Assembly (NCBI GenBank): GCA_949987565.1
Contig: OX465109.1
Location: 16,902,092-16,966,091, forward strand
Direction: 5' to 3'
Length of the DNA: 64,000 nucleotides
DNA from: Luidia sarsii
Lineage: Eukaryota > Echinodermata > Asteroidea > Paxillosida > Luidiidae
The notes beneath the pieces are model-generated. The model was not told the DNA's origin, made no database searches, and worked only from the letters and a program-made list of their open reading frames with translations. Of the stretch, positions 11,401 to 19,195 are shown in pieces (positions within the stretch are counted from its first letter, which is position 1; every line of letters begins with the position of its first letter). The position numbers and the translations under genes are program-made.

Positions 11401-14400
11401 CAGGCACTCGAACTTTTGAGATTACTATGAGTGCTTTTAGACTCATTCCACATTTTAAATTATGTACATGTACATCTGCATTGTATTCACATGACGCCAA
11501 GAACCTCAAAATGGCGCATCCACAATATACAGATACAAATTAATGTTGTGTTCCGGGATCAGAAAGGCTTTACTCTTCAGACTTTCACACTTTCCACATT
11601 GGACTAAGTTCACTCTCATGTAGTGGCAACAATATACAGCATTCCTTTATATTACATTTAACGCAGCATCTAGCAATTGTACTCTAACTCTGATCCATAA
11701 ACATACTCTTCTGTCGTCTCTCTTACTCTCTCTTCTACTGTCTTAGCAAGAGTGGACCTCACATTTATATTACTAGTCTAAGGAGTTGAGGTTGTGGTCT
11801 AAAAGAAGTAGGTGACCTATAATTATAATACAATACTTAAATGATGGAGGATAGAGGGCTTGGTCAACAGGTTTCAATGCAGGAGGTCTGGTCAGAAGGT
11901 TTCTAGGAAAGTGTGGTCAGTGGAATGGGTCCAGGATAATTGAGTCATGTGTAGTAGTGGGCTGAAGTGGGCTGAAGGTTACTAGGTAAGGGGGGTCAAG
12001 ATAGTTAGGTGTGACTAATACACAACAATACCAAGCCACATCCACTGAACGAGGTTATCACTTGCCACCAGACTCACAATATTCCAGCGGCAAACCCAGG
12101 TTCAATGGCCGTGTCAATGACAGGGGAACTTACGTCTCGGCCTTGGCAGAGTCTAACTTGGGCAGCTCCACCTCCCACTGCTGCAAGACGGCCTCCGCCG
12201 CTGCCTGCTTTGCACTCTTCTTACTCACGCCCTCTCCTTGAAAGTGACACAAAGACACGCACAGCACTGATTACGCGGTGAACATGGGAAGCTGGAAATG
12301 ATACAGAAGGGCCCCGGGGGTGGATCTTGCAAATCCTATACGATGCATCATATTAACTCGACTTATGATGGATGACAAACTATATATGCGTCCATACGTA
12401 TGAAGCTCAATCCCCGAATAGAATCCCACACGTTTCAATGGGCGATTTTTGTTGCCCACGGAGCTAACTGGTTCCCTGCAAAATGAACGAAACGCTGTAA
12501 GACTGTCGCCTACCCCCTACCCCCTACCCTCTAACCTCTACCCTCTACGCATTGAAGATACAATAAAATATTGAGCTTCATACGTCGGTCTGCATATATA
12601 TCTCTGGATGACCCACTGCTAGGAAGATGGCGATCAAAGTCATGCTATGTCTTGTTGCTGGTAGCGACGTTTCCGTTGCTAGAACTAACCGTCATCAAGT
12701 TGCCCGATGAAGGTTAGCAGTTCCAGCAACCGAAACGTTGTCCGATGAAGGTTAGCAGTTCCAGCAACCGAAACGTTGCCCGATGAAGGTTAGCAGTTCC
12801 AGCAACCGAAACGTTGCCGGATGAAGGTTAGCAGTTTCAGCAACTGAAACGTTGCCCGATGAAGGTTAGCAGTTCCAGCAATCGAAACGTTGCCCTATGG
12901 AGGTTAGCAGTTCCAGCAACCGAAACGTTGCCCGATGAAGGTTAGCAGTTCCAGCAACCGAAACGTTGCCAGATGAAGGTTAGCAGTTCCAGCAACTGAA
13001 ACGTTGCCCGATGAAGGTTAGCAGTTCCAGCAACCGAAACGTTGCCCGATGAAGGTTAGCAGTTCCAGCAACCGAAACGTTGTCCGATGAAGGTTAGCAG
13101 TTCCAGCAACCGAAACGTTGCCCGATGAAGGTTAGCAGTTCCAGCAACCGAAACGTTGCCGGATGAAGGTTAGCAGTTCCAGCAACTGAAACGTTGCCCG
13201 ATGAAGGTTAGCAGTTCCAGCAACCGAAACGTTGCCCGATGAAGGTTAGCAGGTCCAGCAACCGAAATGTTGCCTGATGAAGGTCAGCAGTTCCAGCAAC
13301 TGAAACGTTGCCAGATGAAGGTTAGCAGTTCCAGCAATCGAAACGTTGCCTGATGAAGGTTAGCAGTTCAAGCAACCGAAACGTTGCCCGATGAAGGTTA
13401 GCAGTTCCTGCAACCGAAACGTTGCCCGATGAAGGTTAGCAGCTCAAGCAACCGAAACGTTGCCCTATGGAGTTTAGCAGTTCCAGCAACCGAAACGTTG
13501 CCCGATGGAGTTTAGCAGTTCCAGCAACCGAAACGTTGCACGATGAAGGTTAGCAGTTCAAGCAACCGAAACGTTGCCCGATGAAGGTTAGCAGTTCAAG
13601 CAACCGAAACGTTGCCCGATGAAGGTTAGCAGTTCCAGCAACCGAAACGTTGCCCGATGAAGGTTAGCAGTTCCAGCAACCGAAACGTTGCCCGATGAAG
13701 GTTAGCAGTTCCAGCAACCGAAACGTTGCCCGATGAAGGTTAGCAGTTCAAGCAACCAAAATGTTGCCCGATGAAGGTTAGCAGTTCCAGCAACCGAAAC
13801 GTTGCCCGATGAAGGTTAGCAGTTCAAGCAACTGAAACGTCGCAACCAGCAACGAGATATTGTGTGACTTTGATCACCCCTCTTCCTTACCTGTACCACT
13901 GCGATGAACAACCCCTTCATTTCAACCCATTGTGAGTTGTCAGTTGTGATGCACTGTATCCTAACCTCCCCAAATCCTACAGAATCCTCGTTTCCTACTG
14001 CAGGAAATTGTAGGATTTGATCCTCCAAGGCGACATTCCTGACGGTAAATGGCTAGTGGCAATTTAGAAGTATCTGGAAAAAAACCGTTACAAGGACACC
14101 ATATAGTACCTCTATGGGGGCTGGTGGTCCCTACTGGTAATTAAATTAGCCATCCCTCAAGGCTGGAGCTTGCCACCCTAGATATTCACGTTTTATTCCG
14201 CGGTCTCTTTAGTGACCTGCAGCCGATTTCACGAAACTTCAAATGTTGCGTAGGCGACATTTTGTTGCATAACTTACGCAACATTTTGCTGCCTTTTCTA
14301 AATAGTGCACAAAAGAGCCATTTGTGGCGCAAGAGTGACTTACGCAACATTTGTACGTTGCGTAACTCACGCAACTTTTCTTGAAAACGGCTGCGGAAGA

Positions 14401-14734
14401 GGTCCTTATCAGGTCAGAGAGGCGATTATTTTTCAAGGTGAATTCACTGTAAAATGCACCGTGAAATCACAGTGACTTTTTAATTAATTTAATTTTTTTT
14501 TTTTTTTAATGAAATGATATTTTCACCCCTATTTCACGGTTTAGATGTTCATAGTTGAAGCCCTTGATTACAGAGCCACAGACCTGTCCCCACGGTCGGC
14601 CCGGCCGTGCAGCTGATGGTGAACTTGGGCTGGTGGGAGCGGCCTTCCTGGCTGATGGTGCTGTAGATGGGCGTCATGCCTTGCCTGGCACACTGCTCCT
14701 GCAGAATGCTGACGGCCGTCTTGCAGTTGGCCAT
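5135..14734 (-). CDS. TARBP2: TARBP2/PRKRA-type triple dsRBD protein (six coding exons, 300 aa)
   Basis: Likely a Dicer-partner dsRNA-binding protein of the TARBP2/PRKRA/Loquacious family, expected to load small RNAs in the cytoplasm. Exons on the minus strand: 14734-14584, 12236-12134, 11033-10882, 9751-9633, 8013-7911 and 5409-5135. All junctions are GT/AG, and the phases add up to 903 nt including the stop. dsRBD1 (about residues 3-72) has KTAVSILQE, then EGRSHQPKFT, then GVSKKSAKQAAAEAVL. dsRBD2 (about 89-160) has NPVGELQELV, GWRRPEYEEL and SKRLAKRTAANAML. dsRBD3 (about 213-282) has CQCLVEMQTSPVAVCHGAG and no lysine cluster, as in the protein-binding third domain of this family. EGRSHQP and CQCLVE look closer to TARBP2 than to PRKRA. 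The linkers are shorter than in the vertebrate proteins. The start is the first ATG after a CT-rich leader; a short upstream frame (ATG at about 14837) ends before it. Confidence 0.9.
5460..6060. repeat. Intron 5 tandem diverged repeat with poly-A runs
   Basis: Three to four diverged copies of about 170-190 bp. Each has a poly-A run, then TTCATT(G/A)TTCA(A)GGAGCA and TTTCCTCTT, at about 5555, 5715, 5880 and 6055. This is intronic and has no coding role. Confidence 0.6.
6283..6990. mobile_element. Foldback family, two copies
   Basis: Inverted arms at 6283-6478 and 6845-6965 carry GACGTTTCGATCCTAGCAGG facing its reverse complement across CCTTTGAGAAAGG. Flanks read AGAGGGCC and end in TTTTGAGATT. 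Both lie inside TARBP2-type intron 5. The same arms recur at about a dozen places in the window. Confidence 0.8.
7050..7350. mobile_element. Second foldback family
   Basis: Inverted arms: CGGGAACTCGACGTTTTGG...TACTCTGCCCGTCATCAG face CTGATGACGGGCAGAGTACA...CGAAACGTTGAGTTACCGG. The outer arms contain TTTGCGGTGACATCATG and CATGGTGTCACCGCAGA. Partial relatives are near 9.95, 20.4-20.55, 40.85-41.04, 47.3 and 59.5 kb. Confidence 0.75.
7911..8013 (-). CDS. TARBP2: TARBP2-type exon 5 (linker)
   Basis: The acceptor is CGGCTGCAG and the donor is GTAGGT. Encodes residues 176-209, a linker of no recognised fold (KKQGGDAKKTAACTLQNAEG). It is supported by splice sites and by reading phase rather than by similarity, so it could be alternatively spliced. 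Its 103 nt are not a multiple of three, so skipping it would break the frame into exon 6. Confidence 0.75.
8165..8735. repeat. About 53-bp tandem array in intron 4
   Basis: About ten units of GATGTGTTACATGGTGTGCT then TTTTCAGAGCCACACTCAG. The unit is the arm tip of the second foldback family (compare 20,480-20,540), so the array looks like local amplification of a mobile-element end. Open frames here are repeat translations. Confidence 0.9.
8745..9615. repeat. 33/54-bp compound minisatellite in intron 4
   Basis: About 21 units with CCCCAATGCCTTCTGGGAGA. In the first half each unit carries an extra CTAGCAGTTTTCGACGGCAA (period about 54). In the second half that block is missing (period about 33). 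The last unit ends about 20 bp from the exon 4 donor. Confidence 0.92.
9633..9751 (-). CDS. TARBP2: TARBP2-type exon 4
   Basis: The acceptor is GTGTACAG and the donor is GTACGT, phase 0. Encodes GTDKSKRLAKRTAANAML, the RNA-binding helix of dsRBD2, plus an acidic proline-rich linker. It carries about two residues more than the usual GTSKKLAKR. A minisatellite lies just downstream of the donor. Confidence 0.9.
10028..10393. mobile_element. MITE family 2
   Basis: A roughly 365-bp element. The left end is AAAGGCCCAACACAACATTGG and the right end is CCAATGTTGTTATAGGGCCTTT, imperfect inverted repeats. It has a central AATAGTTTATTACTCG palindrome. A second copy lies at 38.33-38.73 kb. No coding capacity. 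Confidence 0.75.
10394..10860. other. Intron 3 remainder
   Basis: Contains short direct repeats, a C-run and a 20-nt T-run at about 10,832-10,851, just before exon 3. No gene was seen. Confidence 0.45.
10882..11033 (-). CDS. TARBP2: TARBP2-type exon 3
   Basis: The acceptor is CCTATTCCAG and the donor is GTGAGA. Encodes residues 86-135, the first helix and beta sheet of dsRBD2 (NPVGELQELVTLLGWRRPEY, then SFVVGVTVGKFKEQ). Confidence 0.9.
11095..11205 (+). mobile_element. LINE 3' untranslated tail fragment
   Basis: GCCAATGCCTATCTCCGGCC through CCCTTGTTTTGGGCGACCAT resembles the LINE tail at 53.2-53.3 kb and at 28.5 kb (CCTTGTGTTGGGTGAC). It is a short, dead fragment in intron 2. Confidence 0.5.
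11206..12127. other. Intron 2, no gene seen
   Basis: AT-rich intronic sequence without a recognised element. Confidence 0.45.
12134..12236 (-). CDS. TARBP2: TARBP2-type exon 2
   Basis: The acceptor is TTTCAAG and the donor is GTAAGT. Encodes GEGVSKKSAKQAAAEAVL, the second helix of dsRBD1 with its KK..K RNA-binding lysines, followed by a short linker. Confidence 0.9.
12629..13878. mobile_element. Foldback element with a 38-bp array, about 30 copies, inside it
   Basis: The ends are imperfect inverted repeats: GCGATCAAAGTCATGCTATG...TTGTTGCTGGTAGCGACGTT on the left, and AACGTCGCAACCAGCAACGA...GTGTGACTTTGATCACC on the right. A single inverted unit follows the left end. Then come about 30 direct units of GATGAAGGTTAGCAGTTCC plus AGCAACCGAAACGTTGCC. 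The whole lies in TARBP2-type intron 1. It looks like a foldback transposon with one arm expanded. Confidence 0.85.
14584..14734 (-). CDS. TARBP2: TARBP2-type exon 1
   Basis: Encodes residues 1-50 and the first base of codon 51, from the start codon at 14732-14734 through most of dsRBD1 (QEQCARQGMTPIY, HQPKFTI). The donor is GTCTGT after GGGGACAG. The phase-1 break falls at the same place in the dsRBD fold as the TG-G(E/Q)G turn. Confidence 0.88.
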
Positions 14735-15090
14735 CGCGGGGAGAGCGGGTGATGAGGGGACGACGGCGAGGGGACGGCAGGAGGGCTGGGCGGAGAGTCG
14801 GCCAATGTTCTAGCTGTCAAACTCTTCTTGCCCCATGCAATCAGACTGTCTGGAGAACAACACAGAGGTGCATCGTTTGTCATCAGCATCATCATTATCA
14901 CCGCCATCATCAATAATGCAGTCATCATCACCATCATCATCATCATCATCAATAATGCACTGTCATCATCACCATCATCATCATCATCATTATCATCACC
15001 AGGATCATCATCATCAATAATGCACAATCATCATCACCATCATCATCACCACCACCACCACCATCATCAATAATGCACTATCATCATCAC

Positions 15091-15122
<32 letters not shown>

Positions 15123-15164
15123 CCACGATCATCATTGACATCAATAGTGCACTATCACCATCAC

Positions 15165-15199
<35 letters not shown>

Positions 15200-15449
15200 C
15201 CACGATCATTATCATCAATAGTGCACTATCATCATCACCACCGTCATCATCATCATCATCACCACCACCATCATCATCAATAATGCACTTTCATCACCAC
15301 CGTCATCAATAATGCACTATCATCATCACCATCATCATCATCATCATCATCATCACCACCATCATAATCAATAATGCACTATCATCATCACCATCATCAT
15401 CACCACCACCACCACCATCATCAATAATGCACTATCATCATCACTACCG

Positions 15450-15506
<57 letters not shown>

Positions 15507-15576
15507 ACACCATCATCATCAATAATGCACTATCATCATCATCACCATGACCATCATCATCATCATCATTACATTA

Positions 15577-15632
15577 GTTGCAGTAACCGTAACCCCATCC
15601 TTCGGGAGGATGAGGGTTAAGGTTACCGCAAC
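15577..15632. repeat. Hairpin inside the microsatellite, copy 1
   Basis: Imperfect stem GTTGCAGTAACCGTAACCCC / GAGGGTTAAGGTTACCGCAA around a TTCGGG loop. Confidence 0.85.
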
Positions 15633-15713
15633 TACATCATCATCACCATCATCATCAATAGTGCACTATCATCATCACCACCATCACCATCACCATCATC
15701 ATCATTACATTAG

Positions 15714-15768
15714 TTGCGGTAACCGTAACCCTCATCCTTCGGGAGGATGAGGGTTACGGTTACCGCAA
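15714..15768. repeat. Hairpin inside the microsatellite, copy 2
   Basis: A perfect stem of about 24 bp: TTGCGGTAACCGTAACCCTC pairs with GAGGGTTACGGTTACCGCAA, and a short loop contains TTCGGG. It is repeated in the same orientation as copy 1, 137 bp away. Confidence 0.9.
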
Positions 15769-15772
15769 TTAC

Positions 15773-15804
<32 letters not shown>

Positions 15805-15917
15805 CACCACCAATCATTTTTTCACAATAAGCAGTTTGTACCATTTCAAAGCAACTTAATAATATATTACAAATAAAACCATAATGCCTGGTTTTTAATA
15901 TTTTACAATAATCATAA

Positions 15918-15990
15918 TGAAGTGATGGGAAGAGCGCTGGTACACAAAACTCGAGGTCTCCGGTTCAAGTCCCAGTCCAGTCAAAGTTTC
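15918..15990 (+). mobile_element. SINE family 1 fragment
   Basis: Contains GGGAAGAGCGCTGGTACACA and the B-box segment CCGGTTCAAGTCCCAGTCCA. It is a truncated tRNA-derived head next to the foldback copy at 16.05 kb. Confidence 0.7.
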
Positions 15991-16044
15991 CTTTGCCAAA
16001 GCTTGTTCCAAAGTTCCTATCCTAGTCAGTTTTTATTTGAATAT

Positions 16045-16400
16045 ACAAAAATGTTGCAAACTGCTTACTGACTAAAACAGTAAAATAAAAAAAATAATAA
16101 TATGCAAACCTCAAAATTTAGTGGGCCTGACGTTTCGATCGTAGCAGGACCTTTCTAAACAGCAATCTTCCTTTGGAAAAATACTAAAAAGTAAAAGTAA
16201 AACTTAAAAAAAAGTAATACTAATAGTAATACTAATAGTTTTACTAAAATTTAGTGGGCCTGACGTTTCGATCGTAGCAGGACCTTTCTCAAGGGCAGAG
16301 ACCTTTGAGAAAGGTCCTGCTAGGATCGAAACGTCAGGCCCACTAAATTTTAAGATTTGCATGGTAATTTTAGTCAGTAAGCAGTTTGCAACATTTTTCA
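16045..16400. mobile_element. Foldback family copy
   Basis: The ends read ATGTTGCAAACTGCTTACTG and its reverse complement near 16,380. The inner arms are GGGCCTGACGTTTCGATCGT and GGATCGAAACGTCAGGCCCA. This is the most complete copy of the family in the window, with an internal partial duplication of the left arm. Confidence 0.85.
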
Positions 16401-16424
16401 TTATTACTAATTAAAGATCCAAAC

Positions 16425-16540
16425 TGCAGCGCCGCAACTGGCAGTCTGGTCCCCTGTACGTCTTCGCAGCAAGGCGCTATATCGTACTACAGGGACCAGA
16501 CTGCCAGTTATGGAGCTGCCGTTTGAATGTTGCAACCGAA
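16425..16540. repeat. Short inverted repeat
   Basis: AACTGGCAGTCTGGTCCCCT faces AGGGACCAGACTGCCAGTTA, spaced by about 45 bp. A small foldback unit; the 151-residue minus-strand frame across it shows no family features. Confidence 0.75.
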
Positions 16541-18384
16541 CCGGGAGGTTTTCGCCCATTTTTTGGGGGAAATCGACACATCTTCGCCACATGGACAGTT
16601 GCACACAGGTGCGTGGTATGTAAACCACATTTGCTAGAAATCTTGGGCCAAATGAAGCAGTATTTTTATGAGTTATGCTGAACCTGCTGATCCCTATGCC
16701 ACAGCACTTGTGAACGTTACACAGAAGCCTATGGGAAAAAATCCTAGTTATCTGTGGGGTTCCGGTCGGGAGAGCAGCGGACGACGTAGAACCCCACAGT
16801 TCTGGGGGTAGATAACGTGGATGTGCAATCGTTTGGCGATGTTGATTTTCACCTAGTCCCACTTACTGGGCCGCTAGTACTTTGTAGTAGCTCCCCTTAA
16901 ACGAGTTTTGAGATTATCTGTCGCACTAGTGGGACTAATTTTCACCACGTTTACAGTACTCAGTAGCCTACTTTAGTACTTATGTATTTCTTCTATTTTT
17001 AAGACTTCAGTTCAGAATTTAACACAATGTCTAGACTCAACCCTCGGTCCCTCCCTAGCCCTGTACCGAGTCCATGTGCACGTGTGTAAACAAAGCGATG
17101 TGTAGGTTTTCTTACCAAATCTTGCCCCTTCCAAGTTCGATCAATAGAAATCTGTCTGCTCTGTTTGTGCATATACACGGAGGGACCATGCAACAAAGCA
17201 GAAATTCCGGCGTGATTTCCAAGGCGAAAACGTGCAACGGAATAAAGTCGACCCACAAGATGTGAAGAGCGCCACCAAGTGACGGTCAAGTGACCTTCCC
17301 TTTGTACCTTTGGTTACCTTTGACCTTTAGTCTGGCTACCGTCAAGTCGCCGGTTTTCCCGTATCAGACACATTACGAATTAGGAGATAAGACGTATAGT
17401 ATAGGCGCACATGCTCTCACACGCTTTGGCTGGGTCCGAATTGGCTAGGGCTTAAAAGTACATACGAGTCTATGGAAGTCGCCAACAAGCGGCTGCGGCC
17501 AGTTCCCATAAGATTGCGTGTTACTTCTAGCCGCAGCCAATATAGTATTCGCACACGGCCTTATTTATATTATAATGTCAACTTTGGGCCAGGTAGGTGG
17601 AGTGTCAAGGATAAAAACAATCAATGTTTTCTCCGAAAAAGACCCGAATTCGGCAAGTAAGAGTTGAAATATAAAGAGAGGTAGGTATTCCTTTCAAGCT
17701 TTTTGCTTCGTTCGAGTAAATATCTTGTTATTTTTGCCGAAATACACCGGTACGGGGTACGGCTGTACAGTCAGACGTGTGTGTGTCCCGGTGAAAAAGT
17801 GCTGTGTACAAACTGGTACAACTTACAAGAACATTTACACCCATGTAGCTCTGTGGAATTTGGTACAACACTGTTCATAACACGCGCCACATAAATCATG
17901 TTTTTAGCAAGACTGTCTGCCCGTTATTTCTGGTAAGCGGTTGTGCCAGACAATGGCTTTTGTCTACATACTTAATAAATATTAATTTATTAATTACTAT
18001 TCTGTATTCACCCCTATACTTTAGGATTTTTTCCATCCACTTACGGTGATTTGGTGAAGGTAAGTAAAGTCTGACTTTCTGAAACGAGTTTGAAATGTTT
18101 GAATAAATTTACACAGTTTTCTATATTATTACTAATACTATTAGACTGTTAAATTAGATTCTCAAATTTTGAATTAAGTTTGTTAATTTGAATTTGTAAA
18201 CAGTTTGCAGAATTTTTGGATTGCTTTATATTTATACTTTTGTTTTATCTTGTCATAATGTTTGACGAGAAATCTCATAATGTGGAATGTTTGCCGAAGA
18301 AAATAGGCTGGCTATATTCCCCCAGCAATGGCATTCTTCACGGCATTCTTGATTTGCCAATTTTCATCACGTGTTGCCGACCTT
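16541..18384. other. Intergenic between TARBP2-type gene and TACO1
   Basis: No conserved coding segment was recognised. Short inverted runs such as ACTAGTGGGACT and the matching GGGCCGCTAGT lie near 16,855-16,935. Confidence 0.45.
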
Positions 18385-18439
18385 CTTGCCCAAAAGGTTA
18401 TTCTGCCGGAGGTCGTTCCTGAATAACCTTTTGGGCAAG
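18385..18439. repeat. Perfect 19-bp inverted repeat upstream of TACO1
   Basis: CTTGCCCAAAAGGTTATTC is followed after 17 bp by its exact reverse complement. It lies about 250 bp upstream of the TACO1 start codon, and could be a small MITE end or a local hairpin. Confidence 0.85.
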
Positions 18440-18690
18440 AGAGCCGGTACAACGTTAATGACAGTTTTCCCAATCAGAGTAAGGGACCGGCAGAATAGCA
18501 TTTGAAAGAAGAATGGTCTTGCCGGGTCAATAAACATACACTGCTAAGAAAATAACTTGCCACCTATTCAAGGAAACTAATTTTGTTTTCCCCCGGCAGG
18601 ATACAGAAATACGTAGGCGATCCAGTACGGCTGCTCACCGCAACAACATCTTCTTCGTCCTGCTAACATCCCGGCAACCGGGACCGGAAA

Positions 18691-19195
18691 ATGGCCGTCA
18701 ATGTATGGTCTTCATTGCGGACTCCTGAACTGGTGCAGCTTGCCCGGCTGAGACTCTTCCTTGTCTCAGGTTACAACGTCCGACGCACCCATCAGAGAGC
18801 CGCACTTTTCAGGACAGTCGGGAATTTGCACACCGCCGACATATCGTGCGCGGGAAATCCACCGTGCGGTCGGCGTGTCGCAGTTGCTGCGGCAACAGCG
18901 CCACCGCGGTTACCCCCGTTTAGGCGTTTCAGCCACCTCAGCGCTGAGATTCGGGCAGGCGGTCAACCTTCTCAAGACGCGGTGCAAGCGCTCGGGACGG
19001 GGCAGTGTAGGGGACGTCTTCGGAACCAGACTGCATCCTTGCACGCCCTGACCTTGAGGTCCTTCCACCAGAGTCCGGCCGCGCTCGCCGGCCACAACAA
19101 ATGGTCCAAAGTGAAGCACATCAAGGGGCCCAAAGATGCCCAGCGGAGTCTGATGTTCAACAAGATCATTCTCCAGATGAGGATAGCCATCAGAG
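18691..19195 (+). CDS. TACO1: TACO1 exon 1
   Basis: Start ATGGCC after CCGGAAA. Encodes the long presequence and the first part of the YebC core up to MRIAIR. The donor is GTATGT, phase 1. A possible upstream acceptor (CCCCGGCAG at about 18,600) hints at a 5' untranslated exon. Confidence 0.93.

Larger units (their letters stand above)
14870..15815. repeat. (CAT)n microsatellite with AATAATGCACTA interruptions
   Basis: Nearly 950 bp of CAT/CAC trinucleotides, interrupted about every 60-80 bp by AATAATGCACT or AATAGTGCACT. It begins about 130 bp upstream of the TARBP2-type start codon. His and Ser open frames here are repeat translations. Confidence 0.95.

Noticed and set aside
12700..13850. 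CRISPR-like array
   Set aside because: The 38-bp units are directly adjacent with no unique spacers, and the context is an animal intron. It is a minisatellite.
14674..15750. Poly-His, poly-Ser and poly-Asp frames
   Set aside because: Translation of the CAT microsatellite.
16407..16862. 151-residue minus-strand frame
   Set aside because: It crosses a short inverted repeat and shows no domain, splice context or codon bias.
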